Shown piece after piece: positions 9,409-21,435 of a stretch of DNA of 64,000 nt. Below the pieces are notes generated by a model, which worked only from the letters and a program-made list of their open reading frames with translations, had not been told where the DNA came from and did not search any database. The translations under genes were made by a program, and so were the position numbers. Origin of the DNA: Manihot esculenta (Eukaryota > Streptophyta > Magnoliopsida > Malpighiales > Euphorbiaceae); the NCBI RefSeq assembly GCF_001659605.2, contig NC_035161.2:8212638-8276637 (forward strand), read 5' to 3'. Each line of letters begins with the position of its first letter. Within the stretch, counting starts at the first letter, position 1.

Positions 9409-11275
9409 AAGAAAATATAAATATTATATATTTATCTGCTTACCTATACTTAGAGCAAAACAAGATTAGAATGCATACACTATTATCTATATTGAAAGTT
9501 GGATCCTCTGTTAAAATTAAAAAGAAAATAATAATATATCAAATAATAAATAAATATTTTAGAATGAAAATATAAAATGTAAAATATAAATTTTAAATAC
9601 TATATATATGTATATATTTAAAAAAAATTTATCAATATTTCAACATAACTAAAACACTCAAAATTATACAAACTAAAAAATATAAATATTATTTAGATCC
9701 ATTTATAAAAATTATTAATCCTAAAAATAAAATCTCATTAATTAATTTAATTAAAATTTATTTACTTTTAATTTTCAAATCACAAAAATTACTATTAAGA
9801 AAATAAATTAAATTGTAATAATCTGAATAAATCGGATAAAATTTACTTATCTAAATATTAGAATTTCTATAAAAAGTTATTAAATTTTTTGTCAAGATAT
9901 TAGTTTAAATAAAAATTTAGTTAAAAATTTTAAAAGTTTATGAATTAATTGAATTGAAAAAAAAAAATATTTCGATTGATTTTTTTTTTTTTTTTTTTTT
10001 TTTTATAAATAGCATAGCAAAGCTTTATTTTTTTCAGAAGGAAGAAGAAAGATACTCTGATTTCGGAATTCTTCCGAAACTAAAACTTTTGTTTATTATA
10101 TATTTTTATTTTTTTAAAATTTATGAAATTTTTTTTTAATGAATGAGTATAATAATTTAAATAAAGGTAAATCAGTAAAGGAACGCGTCTAAGGCTAAAA
10201 TTAGAGTATTATAAATTTAATAATTAGAATAATAAGATTTTACGTAGAAATAAACTGTTTGAAAGCTGATCGTAGAAAGTTATAAGTAGGATGAAAAGAG
10301 TAAATCAATTACTCTTTTAATTAATTTCTAACCTGTAAAAGAAAATAAAGAGGAAATAAGTATCACCCTTCCCTTTTTTTTTTGTTTTTTTTAAAAAAAA
10401 ATTACTAAATAAAATAGTTCCCTTTCTCCAAATTAGTAAGACAGATTATTGATTATGATTTATTATATTTTTTAATTATGTTTAAAATTAATAAAAATAT
10501 ATAATCTATTGAAGAAATTTAAAATGTTTTATTATTGCATTCAAATATGCAAGTGTAGCATGGGTTAAATTAATTTATTGCCCACCACAGATTATTCACT
10601 TTGAAAAATTTTTTTAAGCGTTCGCACTCAAAAATTTAATTAAAAAAAATTCTTGATGAAATGAAAAGTTATGTAATTTTAAGGGTTTTTTTTTCTTTTT
10701 ATATTTTGGAAATAGTATTAATAATTTATATATAAATTTATTAATATATTTTATTTTTTAAAATTAATATTAAATAATAAAAAATAAGATTTTTGTTAGA
10801 AAATATTTTGTATGAAAAATAAGCCTATATTTAAAAATTTATTCTCCAAATAATCGATATCATATATATAGCACATTAGTAAATATTGTTATCGGTCACT
10901 GAAAATCAAATTCAAGTATTTTTTAAAATTTAAATCATTTTATATTTTGAAACTCAAAAGAATCACATGATATTTTATGAAATTTTCTTTCCGGATCTAT
11001 GTTTCAATTTATTAATTTAGATGATTAAGAAGATTTTCTCTAGTAAAAAATTAAATAAATGGAAAAAATTAAAAAAAAAAAAGAAGATGATAGTGACTAC
11101 TAAATAGCTGTTTGTTCTAACGAAAAGAGAGAAAGGGTCATTTCAGAAAAAAAATATATAATTATATTTTTATACACATAGGTATAATTTTATTATTTTT
11201 TATTTTTATTTATATAATTTTATTTTTATATAAATAATTAAAAATTATTTATATATTTTATATTGTTTGATTATT

Positions 11276-12551
11276 TTATATAGCTCTAATATTTGATTCG
11301 AGCTCGGCTCGAGAATTAAACATTATAATCGAGCTCGATTCGAGCTCGACTCGTGAAAGGCTCGTTCGATTTAATAACGAGCCTAATTCGAACTCGAGCT
11401 CGAAAAGCTCGATTAAGAAGCTCGTTAATAAAACTCGAGCTCGAACTCTGAAAGCTCGATTAAGAAACTCGTTAAAAAAGTTCGAGACCGAGCTCAAAAT
11501 TAAAAAGTTTGGTTTGAACTCAAGTTCAGGCTCGAGTTCGAATTAATAATTACACTTTAATCAGTTTTTAATCATCATTAATCAGTTTTTAATATTAGTT
11601 GTAACACAATTTATAACTAAAATAACACAAATAAATATAAATTCAACAATATAATAAAATTAGATTACACACAAAGTTTAATATTAAACGAATAAAGTTG
11701 ATTCCAACTTCCAACAGTTGAAACAAGCTAATATAATTTAATTATCTTCATAATCATCTTCATGCTTATTCAATTAGTTAACTTGAATTTCAACTTCAAC
11801 ATCCATATAATCTTAATTAATTATTATTAATATACTTTGATAATTATTATCATCTTTTATATTGTATGCTTAATTATATACAAAATTTTTTTTATAATTA
11901 TACTTTAATTTTAAAATGTATATAATTTTTACAACTCAATTTATCATGTAGTACTATAATTTTAAAGAATACTTATTATAATAATTAATATTAATTATTT
12001 GTGATTATACATTAATTTTATGGAATTTTATTATAATAATTATATACAAAAAAATTTTATAATTTAATTTTAAAGAATATTAATTATAATAATTAATATT
12101 AATTATTTATAATTTCAATACTATAATTTTCAAGTATTTATAATAGTTTAAATTTTATAACTTTATAATTATTTTTATTTTTTTAATAATATATGAACTT
12201 GTTCATAAATTTATTTAACGAATTGGTTTACTAATTTATTTAAACAATATTACTCACGAGTCTATTTAACGAGCCTGCTCGTGAGCCTTCTCAACGAGCC
12301 TGCTCGCGAGCCTTCTCAACGAGCCTGCTCGCGAGCCTTCTCAACGAGCCTGCTCGCGAGCCTAAAAATGAGCCAGCTCGCGAGCCTTAACGAGCCGAAT
12401 ACTATGGAGCTCAAGCTCAGCTCGTTTAAGTGACGAGCCTCAAAATTGAGCTCGAGCTTAGCTCGTTTAAAAAACGAGCCGAACTCGGTCGAGCTTTTAT
12501 CGAGTCGAGTCTCGAGTAGCTCACGAATAGCTTGGCTCATTTACAGCCCTA
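11276..12551. mobile_element. GCTCG/GAGC-rich hAT-like non-autonomous element
   Basis: Both ends (11290-11540 and 12240-12540) are packed with GAGCTCG, GCTCG and CGAGCC words, while the centre is AT-rich and featureless. Read on the minus strand, the right end begins TAGGGCTGTAAATGAGCC, which is like the termini of plant hAT elements with GCTCG-rich subterminal repeats. A clean matching left terminus and an 8-bp target duplication were not found, so the left end may be truncated. The 25-bp minisatellite at 12268-12367 is part of it. Open frames inside are by-products of the repeat. Confidence 0.45.
12268..12367. repeat. 25-bp minisatellite, four units
   Basis: Units start at 12268, 12293, 12318 and 12343, each beginning AACGAGCCTGCTCG and ending CTTCTC. 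The last unit diverges at its end. Confidence 0.85.
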
Positions 12552-13121
12552 GCAGCAAAGACCAAACATGTGAAATAATATAAGATGAAGTTGGTTGACA
12601 GAGGGATTTAATTTCCAGTCAATTGATTATTTTCATGCTGGATCACGTGCGTGGCACGAGGCTGGAAAATTCAGAGAGAAAAAAAGAAATTGCAAAAAAT
12701 GCTAAAACTGGATTTGGTTGTTAGAAATTATTAGATATATAAAAATTGTTGATTTTTATATTAAAATTCATATGATTTTTTTTTAATTGGCAATTTTTAT
12801 ATTATTTTATAGCAATTTAAAGTTATTAATATAGGAATTATCTTAGAAAAAGCTCAAGAATATCAAATCCTGGAAACAATCACACAAAAACACATCCCTT
12901 TAAAGAAAATCTTCCAGCCTTCCAAACTTCAAACCTTGAATTTAGCTTAACATCTGCTGCAATCTCAAACAACCTTGAATCCTACATTAAACTCTATCAT
13001 CAACAATTAACATAGAAAGCATTATGATCATGTAATTGAAATTTCTGTCAATTTGCATCTCTAACAACAGTAATAAAGCATCCATGAATTATGAGCGATT
13101 AAATAGAAAGAACTAACCTTC

Positions 13122-15881
13122 TCATGCATTTCCTTCTAATTTGTTTCTGAGAAACTTTCTCTTCACTTGATTTGCCTTAATTGCAATTGTTACCCAAAGC
13201 TTGTTGCAGACTCTGTCAACTAATCCAAACCAAGCACACCTCCATGAGTCGTTGAAGTACAAGATGCTACAAACTCCAACAAATCCAGCCGCAAATCCCA
13301 TTCCCATACCACCGTAGAACCAAACCATTTCAGAGTCATCTTTCCTCGTAGTACCACCTTTTTCATGACCTTTAGGCAATACATCTGCATCATCTGAACA
13401 GTTATTCAATGGAGGTCCACAAAGTCCATCGTTGCCGATGTAGATGGATTTGTCATCCAAAGTCTGAATTTGGTTTCCCTTTGGAATTCGTCCAGATAAG
13501 TGATTGAATGACAAATTCAAGTGACTTAAAAAGTTCAAATCAGAAATACTGGATGGAATAGAGCCAGAAAGTTCATTTTCAGACAAGTCAAGTGATTCTA
13601 GTGAGCTTAACTTGCCAATGTTCCAAGGGATATGTCCATCCAATTTGTTTGTAGATAGATTCAGGTTCTGTAGACCTGAAAGATTCATCAACTCTTGGGG
13701 AATTTCTCCAACAAAGTTATTTCCTGAAAGGTCAATGGAATACAGAAATCGAAGTGTTCTACTATATTCAAGCTCCACTCCTTTGACATAAACCTGCACA
13801 TTCTCACCATAGCTAGCTCTTATAAAGCCCATATAGGGTTCAGCATTAGTGTAATAGTCCCAATGCCCTTTCTGCTCATGCATAGCAATTGCAGTAAAAT
13901 TGCCAAAACAATTAGGTATGGTTCCAGTCATCATGTTATTTGCCAAGTTCAATATGCGAAGAGAACCAAGGTAGCAAAGCTGCAGAGGAATCTCACCTTC
14001 AAGTTTATTAGAGTGAATACTCAGTACTTTCAGAGAAGATAGGCTCTCACCTATCCATGAAGGAATAAAACCATCAAAAGAATTCATGCTAAAATCAAGA
14101 GTCTCCAAGGATTCTAGATTCCTTAATGACATTGGGATCTTTCCCTGCAGAGTATTGTTTTGCAGATGCAGGGAAACAAGCGACTCTTGAGAACCCAAGG
14201 ACATTGGAACATCACCACTCAACATATTACTTGAAAAATCAATCACAGTTAAACTTGGCAAATTTCCCCAACATGAAGGTATTCTTCCTGATAGATGATT
14301 ATTCGAAAGATCAAGAATTTGTAAAGATTCAATCCTGCATAAAGTAGGTGGAACGGTACCATTCAAGTAGTTGTTGGAGAGGGATAAGAGTCGCAGACTT
14401 GGCATCATTTCACTGAGATTCTGGGGAATCTGGCCGTGGAGCAAGTTGTTGGAGATATCCAATATGGTTGCATCAAAATGAGAACAGGTTAAAAAACCAT
14501 CAAACTGGTTAGATTTCAACAATATGATCCTATATTTGTTAGCATAAGTTGTGTTCAGTTTTCTGAAAGTTGGCAAGGTCCCAAACAACTGATTATAAGA
14601 TAAATCCAATCCTACAGTATTGGAAGAAATATTTTCAAACCAGTCAGGGATGTTACCTGAGATGCTTGCATTAGACATTTGTAAAAATCTAATGCTCTTT
14701 TGTGTTTTGAGCCACTGTGGAAACGAAGGCCCTACTTCACAAGATGATAAAGCAATCCAGTCAAGTTGAAAAGGAGGTATCCATTCGGGATCTATATCAA
14801 AAACTAAAGAATTCCCACCCATACTCAACTCAATCAAGCTTCTGAGGTTTAACAAGTGAAGTTCAGAAACCTCCCCATGCAATGAATTCTGACTGAAACC
14901 TAGTCTTTCAAGGTTGTAAAGCTGTCCAATGGATACAGGGATTGAACCCCAGAAAGAGTTTTCAGAAAGATAAAGAACTTTCAGGCGCTTAAATTGTCCC
15001 AAATTATCTGGAATACTACCAGAAAAGGAATTGTTTAAAAGATACAGATTCTCTAAACTGTTCTTGATGCAACCGGATGAGTTGCCAAAAGTTCCAGAAA
15101 TCTCCCCGCTGAACTTGTTGTAACCCAAGTGTAGCTCAATCAAATTGCAAAGCCTGTTCAACGTGTTGGGTATGTTGCCTTCCAAAGAATTAAAACCCGC
15201 ACTAAGGGAAGCAAGAGAATTAAGATTACTGATATCAGTTGAAAGAGACCCTCGGAAAGCACTAGAATACAGATCAAGATTTTGAAGTTTGGTAATATTA
15301 TATAACCAGCTAGGGATTGTGGAATGGAAGTTGTTCAATCCAAGTTTGAGAACCTCAAGAGATGTAAAATTGACATGTGAAACATCACCAATGATGGAAA
15401 GCTCACAATTCCACAATTCTAATTCTAGTAAAGAAGGAAGCATGTTTATTGACTGCAACCAATTGTCACACTTGTCCAGGACCACGTACGGCAAGTATAA
15501 GTATTTCAAAGAAGATGGAAAATGGAGACTGTGGATTGCCAATGAAGGATTCAAACTGAGATCAAGACACTGCAAGTTTGAAAGATTTCCAAGATGAAGG
15601 GAAATGTTTCCCATGATGGACGCCCAAGAAAGAACGAGCTTAACTACATGACCGGTTATGTCATCGCAAGTGACTCCGTCCCATCTGCAGCAGTCATCTC
15701 CCACCCATGAAGGCAACGAGTTTGAATTGTTGAGGAGGCTTGACTTGAACTTCACAAGAGCTTCTCTTTCAGTCTTGATACAGCTTCCATTGAAATTATC
15801 TCCATTGCAGAAGGAGGAAACGCTTTGAAGTAGAATGAGCAAGGCAAGAATCTCAACAACATTGGCAGTTGATGTTCCCAT
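13122..15881 (-). CDS. RLP1: EIX-type leucine-rich repeat receptor-like protein
   Basis: A single 919-codon exon encodes a kinase-less cell-surface receptor. There is a signal peptide (about 1-24), an LRRNT domain with CCRWDGVTC (about 30-75), then a long LRR array. The array is interrupted near residue 680 by an island-like segment containing YVKGVELEY, after which a few LRRs follow. An acidic juxtamembrane stretch precedes one membrane helix (about 852-876) rich in small residues (GGMGMGFAAGFVG), and a 43-residue basic tail ends the protein. In this family ligand sensing occurs in the apoplast and signalling needs the LRR kinases SOBIR1 and BAK1; the small-xxx-small helix motif fits SOBIR1 contact. 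The closest family name I can give is EIX1/EIX2-like. RLP2 is a near-copy. A splice-donor-like GTTAGT lies a few bases after the TGA stop, suggesting an intron in the 3' UTR. The ligand is unknown. Confidence 0.92.
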   Translation of the reverse strand: MGTSTANVVEILALLILLQSVSSFCNGDNFNGSCIKTEREALVKFKSSLLNNSNSLPSWVGDDCCRWDGVTCDDITGHVVKLVLSWASIMGNISLHLGNLSNLQCLDLSLNPSLAIHSLHFPSSLKYLYLPYVVLDKCDNWLQSINMLPSLLELELWNCELSIIGDVSHVNFTSLEVLKLGLNNFHSTIPSWLYNITKLQNLDLYSSAFRGSLSTDISNLNSLASLSAGFNSLEGNIPNTLNRLCNLIELHLGYNKFSGEISGTFGNSSGCIKNSLENLYLLNNSFSGSIPDNLGQFKRLKVLYLSENSFWGSIPVSIGQLYNLERLGFSQNSLHGEVSELHLLNLRSLIELSMGGNSLVFDIDPEWIPPFQLDWIALSSCEVGPSFPQWLKTQKSIRFLQMSNASISGNIPDWFENISSNTVGLDLSYNQLFGTLPTFRKLNTTYANKYRIILLKSNQFDGFLTCSHFDATILDISNNLLHGQIPQNLSEMMPSLRLLSLSNNYLNGTVPPTLCRIESLQILDLSNNHLSGRIPSCWGNLPSLTVIDFSSNMLSGDVPMSLGSQESLVSLHLQNNTLQGKIPMSLRNLESLETLDFSMNSFDGFIPSWIGESLSSLKVLSIHSNKLEGEIPLQLCYLGSLRILNLANNMMTGTIPNCFGNFTAIAMHEQKGHWDYYTNAEPYMGFIRASYGENVQVYVKGVELEYSRTLRFLYSIDLSGNNFVGEIPQELMNLSGLQNLNLSTNKLDGHIPWNIGKLSSLESLDLSENELSGSIPSSISDLNFLSHLNLSFNHLSGRIPKGNQIQTLDDKSIYIGNDGLCGPPLNNCSDDADVLPKGHEKGGTTRKDDSEMVWFYGGMGMGFAAGFVGVCSILYFNDSWRCAWFGLVDRVCNKLWVTIAIKANQVKRKFLRNKLEGNA

Positions 15882-17470
15882 AACTTCTCAATTCAAAAAC
15901 AAACACTCTAGCAGATTTTAGAAATTAAATCTATAAACTTTATATGCTTATTTTGTAACTAATTTACAAATTTTAATATATTTAAACATATTAGCACATT
16001 TTTTTAAATAATAAAATAATTAATCAATAAAGATATTATTGATTAATGTTCAATATAGTTTCTATTATTTCAATTTATAAAAAATATATTCATATATTTT
16101 AGAAATTAGTTTTCATTAATTTAATATTAATTTTTTTAAAAAAATTATTTTTTAGTCCATAAGGTATAGCATAATTAATATATTTGTCTCACTATTTTTA
16201 ATATAACACTTTCATCCTTAAAATTTAATTCCGTCAAAATCCAAGATCCATCTATCAAAAATTTCTATTAAGTCAATGATTTCCGTTTGGCTAAAGAAAA
16301 TAGAATAAATATAATTTCAAAAATACCATTTTCAATAATAAAATGAAAAAAATTATTATTTAGTCCTTATAATATAAAAAAACTCACTACTTAGTCCTTA
16401 AATTTTGAAAAATATATTAAAATATTCATGATATTTTAAAAAGTCTAGTAGTTAGTTTCTCTATTAACTTTATCATTAAATATTTTACTATTTAGTCCTT
16501 ATAGTTTAGAAAAAATTATTAGTTGGTCTCTCAAATTATTAAAAAGTTTACTAATTAGTCCCTCCATATGAGGGGTATTTTAAATTTTTTTATAATACTT
16601 AACGACTAAAATTAACTGAAAGATTAACTAGTAGAGTTTTTAAAATGTCAGATACGTTTTAATGAATTTTTTAAATCGCAAGCAATAATCGAAATCGAGC
16701 GGCATTACAAAAGCAATTTCTATTCAATTTTAACTTTTTTACTTTTAATAATTTAAATTTTATATATTTAGTTTTTATTTTTTTGCTGAATTTGAATCTT
16801 AAATTTATTGAAATTTTTATTTGTTTACAAAGATTGAGTTTGGGATTTTCTTCCTTATATTTTAACGAAATTAAATTTCAAAAACTAAAGTGTTGAATTC
16901 AAAAAATAGAGGGACAAATATATTAATTATATAATATCTTAGGGATGAAAACATATATTTTCTTTCAATTCTTTGAGAGAGTGACCTATAAATTTGTAGG
17001 AATTAAATTTGAGAGACTAAAGTGTTGGGTTCTAGTAATGGTAATTCGATCATTTTTCCTATCACTAACGCCATTTTTGACAAAGGGACCTCTAATTTTG
17101 ATGGAGTTAAACCTCGGAGACGAAAGTATTGGGTTCTAAAAATAGAGGACGAATCTGTTAATTACGCTATATCTCAAGGACTAAAAAATATGTTTTCCAA
17201 TTTTTTTTTCATAAAATAATCTTTTTATAAGGGTAATTACCTTTTTTTATAATATTAATATATAATTTTCATCTCCTGTAGACTTAGAAATTCATGCCTT
17301 TGGTACAAAAATTCCAATTAAAGCATTAATTAGTTCAACTTTCACGGGAATGATGGCTGCCAGGATTTAAACCTCTAATATCTTATCCAATGATATTGAA
17401 AAGCATTAATTAGTTCAACTCCCGCAGTGAAACATTCCAATTAAAGCATTAATTAGTTCAACTCCCGCAG
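15882..17470. promoter_or_regulatory. RLP1 upstream flank, split by a TIR element
   Basis: The 5' flank of RLP1 is homologous to 31143-31440 (RLP2) and to 21115-21435 plus 22853 onward (gene-less copy). It is split here by the 1.06-kb element at 16138-17198. After the element the flank continues to about 17400, where short AATTAAAGCATTAATTAG words are duplicated before the retrotransposon fragment begins. No gene is seen; short ORFs around 16945-17219 lie inside the transposon. Confidence 0.55.
16138..17198 (-). mobile_element. Mutator-like TIR element (non-autonomous), copy 1
   Basis: This is a 1.06-kb element whose ends are degenerate inverted repeats of about 70 bases, with words such as TAGTCC, AATTAAT and TCTATTTTTA. 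It is the reverse complement of the copy at 24046-25098. It is flanked by AATTTTTTT on both sides (16129-16137 and 17199-17207), a 9-bp target duplication of the Mutator class. The homologous flanks at about 21330 and 31285 have no element, so they serve as empty sites. The T-rich target makes the duplication less conclusive. No transposase is present. Confidence 0.65.
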
Positions 17471-17487
17471 GCCACAGCCAGGGCAAT

Positions 17488-18581
17488 TTGCACACCGATT
17501 TGCCCAAACCATCAAATCCTGACCATGCAGCGAAGGCTTTGACCTTCAATATGCAGACTGAACGAATCAGGTTTGACAAGATCTCCTATCACCCGGGTAA
17601 GTTCCTTCACATAAGCACTCTTGAGGCACTGGGGCTTCAAGAACAAGTAAAATCTCTTATTGATGATATTGGGTGGGGTACATTCTTTTACCCCCACACG
17701 CTTGCCTTCACAGAACTCACCCACGAGTTCTTCTGCACATTTTATTTTGATAGGCCTACTATGACCACTCTTCACACACCAGACACTGTGAACTTCCGAT
17801 TGATAGGACAACGATTCTGTATGTCAATGCATGAGTTCAGTGTTGTTCAGTGTTGCACTATGATGTGAGTGTCCTGATTCTATCTGGGATTTCTCTGCTG
17901 AGTTTAATGCCAACATTGCTTACACAGACCTGTGTGACAACCTGCTAGACATCTATTCCTCCATCAAATCAAAAGACCTATATTTGAAAAACCCAAGCTT
18001 GAAATACCTACACAGGTTCTTAGCTTACACATTTTCTGGGAGGAAGAATGCATCAAACATCCTGAACAAGACTGAATTGTATAGCCTGTGGAGCATGGCC
18101 ACCAAACAAAAAATTCACTTGGATTTTTGGGTTGCCACACAGCTTTCGGGCACAATCACCTACCACCGCCCTCTGATTCTTGGGCACATTTTCACTTCTC
18201 TTGTAGTAAATTTAAAGTTATTGCATCCTGATTATACTGATCTTACCCCATCGATGAACCAACCCCCTGGACCTACGTACTTTGGACGATATGGGGTTGT
18301 TTCGCAAGGTGAGGGGAGTTTTTTCCCTTACTCCTACAGGTCTTGTTATACCACGCTATGAGCGTGTGTTCAGAAAGAAGGTTGCCAACCAGGAAGCAAC
18401 TTCTCAGCAACCTGTCCCACCAATAGCGACACAACAGGCTGTAGAAGAGGCACCTGCCGAGGCACCTCAAGACCATTCGGTGGAGGCCTGTCTGACCAAA
18501 ATTAAAGATAGAATGCAGCATATGGAAGGCCTGCTACAACTGCTGGTGAATAACTTCTTGCCCAGAGACCATCCACACTAG
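17488..18581 (+). pseudogene. Athila ORF1-like gene, two frameshifts
   Basis: Three consecutive frames together make one protein of about 360 residues: 17488-17868, then a frame running through 17880-18361, then 18282-18581. The first two hold the globular domain (landmarks RFDKISYHPGKF, GWGTFFYPHT, TYHRPLILGHIFT). The third is a Pro/Ala/Gln-rich linker with a short coiled coil near the end. The domain resembles the putative plant transposon proteins (Athila ORF-1 family). At least two frameshifts separate the pieces, so it cannot make a full protein. Confidence 0.65.
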
Positions 18582-19575
18582 TGATTTGGCCGTGGATCTG
18601 GCCAAATCACACACTTCGCTAGGAAGTCCCTTTCTCTCTTTCTCTCTTTATATTTTGCATTAAGGGCAATGCTGGAACTAGGTGTAGGGTTACTGAGAAT
18701 TTTGATGCAGAGGCACTATCTTTTTGCCCTGACACCATTTTTTTTGTATAATCTTAGTTTTTTTTTCACTTATTCACACATAGTTACACTCATATTTCTT
18801 TTTGCACACATATTCCTTTTTGCATATATGCATATACACACATATTTTTTATTTTTGCTTTACTCAGCACAGATAACAAAGTTAAAAAAGCCTCCTATCT
18901 CATGACCCCATTGATTTTCCAATCATTTAAGTCCAAATTGAATCATTTGCAATGAGTTACCTTCACTTATGAAGTTTTTTCTCTTAAATTGAATCTTTAA
19001 ACATGTTGTGGTCAAGGAAGATAAAAATATAAAAATGCATGTAATGGAAATAGGTTAGTGCAGCACTCGATGAGTTGATTTTCCTAAACTGTTATGAAAA
19101 GAAAAAGAAAACTCAGCAAAGTCAAAAAGCACAAAATACAACCTGTTCCAATGGTTAAAGACTATGAACAAAGCTAGTAGCTACTTGAACAGGTGACCAA
19201 CTGAGTAACAGGGGGTGGCTATCATAAATATACACCTTCGCGTAAAAAGGTTGGTGATTTTTTCAGGCAAGAATAAAAACTGATGCTTAATAAAAATGTT
19301 CAAAAAGAGGGCAAGTCACTCTTGTGGTTGCATAAGACCAAAACTAAAACTAAAAGACTGTGCATGGACAATTAAAACTTTCTCTTGACCATGGTAGGTG
19401 AGGGGAAACGAGAAAAGGAAGGGCAACCTTAGTGTACGTACTCTACACTGCGGTGTTTCAATTTGAGAGTCTAGGGTGGTTGATTAAGTGGTGATTACAA
19501 TCAAAGAACGAGGTGCTTAATTAACTAAGTTATTTATTGCTTGAGGACAAGCAAAAAGCTAGGTGTGGGGGTATT

Positions 19576-21096
19576 TGATCAAGCATAATTTAACCACTTT
19601 TTTATTATTATTATTACTACTTAAATATGCATTTTCCTAAGCATAATTTAGCAACTTTTTTATTATTATTACTACTGCTTAAATATGCATTTTCCTAACT
19701 TAATTTATGTTTTTATAATATTTTTTGCAGAAAATGTAAAAAATGAAAACTTAAAGAAAAATAGCTTAAAATGCTGAAAAATTGATTTGGCCGAAGTGAT
19801 TTGGCCAAATCATGCCCCAAAGAATGACTAAGGCAGCTGCAGGAAGAAGAAGTTAAACATTCAAGACTTGATATACCCAAGTTGATTTTCCCGGATTGCT
19901 GGCCAAATCCCTTGAAGAAAGCTGAAGCTGAAACCTGGAGGTAACTCACAGAATCAAACTGTCTCCAACAAGAAAATACAGAAGCGTGAGAAAAGCAGAA
20001 ATTCAAAAAATCAAAAGTCTTATAGTCCTATTCTATTTTAAATACAACAAGACTAATCGTATGACGCCTCCAGAAACCGCACCAAAAGAAGTCCTTCACC
20101 AAAGAAGATCTATTTATGATAAAATAAAAGATAAAGAAGGAATCAAAGACCAAGTCAAAATAGGATTCCAACTCCAAGAAGGATTAGACTAGGATTTCTC
20201 ACCTATAAAAAGGAGCAACAAACAACAGCAGGGAGATCCAACTTTTCGACAGCAACACCAGCAGCGCCTCTCTCTCCTTCTCTTCCCCCTTTTCTCCTTT
20301 ATGTATTCTTTGTCCACCATGAGTGGCTAAACACCTTTTTCTCTAGTTGAAGTAGGAGAAGTTTCAGTTTTATTATGAATTGGGAGATCTGAAACTCCAT
20401 TGTTAAACTTCTATTTTTCAATATTTATGCAACTTGTTCTTCGTGATATTATTGCCTTGCTATTAGAATCAATAAGGTCCCATTATTTTTAATTGCATAG
20501 CAATATATTATTAGTTTGAATGATTTAGGTCCGTAATTACTTAGATTATTTAAACACAAGTAACAATTGGTTGTATGATCTAACTAAACCACGCGGTTGA
20601 CAAGGTTAGAATTAGGTTTCTCTATTTCTTAAAGCGGTTAACAGTTGAAAAGTTAAGAACTCCAAGAACGTTCCTTAGCAACTTGTTAACTAGTATTTGA
20701 TTGGCGAACGTTTTCTAATCAAACTAAACTTAAGGAGAAATTTGGCTGTGTGAAACATCTTCTACAACCTAAACTAATTTATTGAAATAAATAGAAGAAT
20801 CAAAGTATCAATGATTAATTCTAAACTGAAATGGATCCTATACTTCAACTAGAGTCTTTTTACCATTGATTTACTCATTTTTTGTTTATTGCTTTCTTTT
20901 ATTACTTTAGTTTTAATCATAGTTTACCATCATCGAAAACCACCCTTTTTACTTTTATTGTTGATTTGCTCAACTCATTGTTAGGAAAGTCCTTAATATC
21001 AAATTTTTATGGATTCAACCCTATTACTACTATCTATAGTTTTTAATTATTGATTGCTAATAGATTTATTTTTTACGGTTTCGACAACTGCTATCA
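19576..21096 (+). repeat. 3' LTR of the Athila-type element
   Basis: Begins TGATCAAG right after the polypurine tract and probably ends with CTATCA at 21096; the end is uncertain by about 15 bases. It contains a TATA box (TATAAAA, 20204-20210) and a 59-base tandem duplication near 19582-19700 (ATTATTATTACTACT...GCATTTTCCTAA). Its right half is related to the solo LTR at 21436-22852, sharing words such as CCATGAGTGGCT and GGGAGATCTGAA. Confidence 0.65.
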
Positions 21097-21110
21097 ATAA
21101 TTTTTTTTTA

Positions 21111-21435
21111 AAATGGTATCAATAATATTTATATGCTTATTTTGCAACTAATTTACAAATTTTAATATATTTAAACATATTAGCACATTTTTATAAATAA
21201 TAAAATAAAATGTTCTTTTTAATCAATAATGATATTATTAATTAATGTGAAATATAGTTTTTATTATATCAATTTATAAAAAATATATTCATATATTTAG
21301 AAATTAGTTTTCATTAATTTAATATTAATTTTTTTTTTATAAAATGATCTTTTTATAAGGGTAATTACCATTTTTTATAATATCAAATATATAATTTTCA
21401 TCTTATAGATGTTTGTAGACTTAGAAATTCATGCC
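21111..21435. repeat. Gene-less third copy of the RLP upstream flank, first part
   Basis: This stretch matches the DNA just upstream of RLP1 (15940-16130, then 17205-17298) and RLP2 (31180-31386), but no RLP coding sequence adjoins it. Its left boundary abuts the Athila LTR. It continues after the solo LTR at 22853. Confidence 0.7.

Larger units (their letters stand above)
17471..21110 (+). mobile_element. Athila-type gypsy retrotransposon, 5'-truncated, with 3' LTR
   Basis: From left to right there is a broken Athila ORF1-like gene (17488-18581) and about 1 kb of non-coding internal DNA. A purine-rich tract (GCTAGGTGTGGGGG, ending at about 19571) is followed by an LTR starting TGATCAAG at 19576. 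The PPT-LTR junction with the preceding GAGGACAAGCAAAAAGC is typical of Athila/Tat elements. No pol and no 5' LTR are present. The sequences around 18590 and 19785 share the word GATTTGGCC. Confidence 0.7.

Noticed and set aside
11276..12540. ORFs of 73 and 74 codons rich in Leu/Glu/Arg
   Set aside because: They are translations of the GAGCTCG/GCTCG repeats.
14126..15597. Plus-strand ORFs inside RLP1 (and the equivalents in RLP2 and RLP3)
   Set aside because: They are antisense shadows of the LRR coding sequence and recur only because the genes are paralogous.
16945..17219. ORFs of about 65 codons upstream of RLP1
   Set aside because: They lie within the TIR element and partly mirror a minus-strand frame in the other copy at 24059-24283; no transposase motif.
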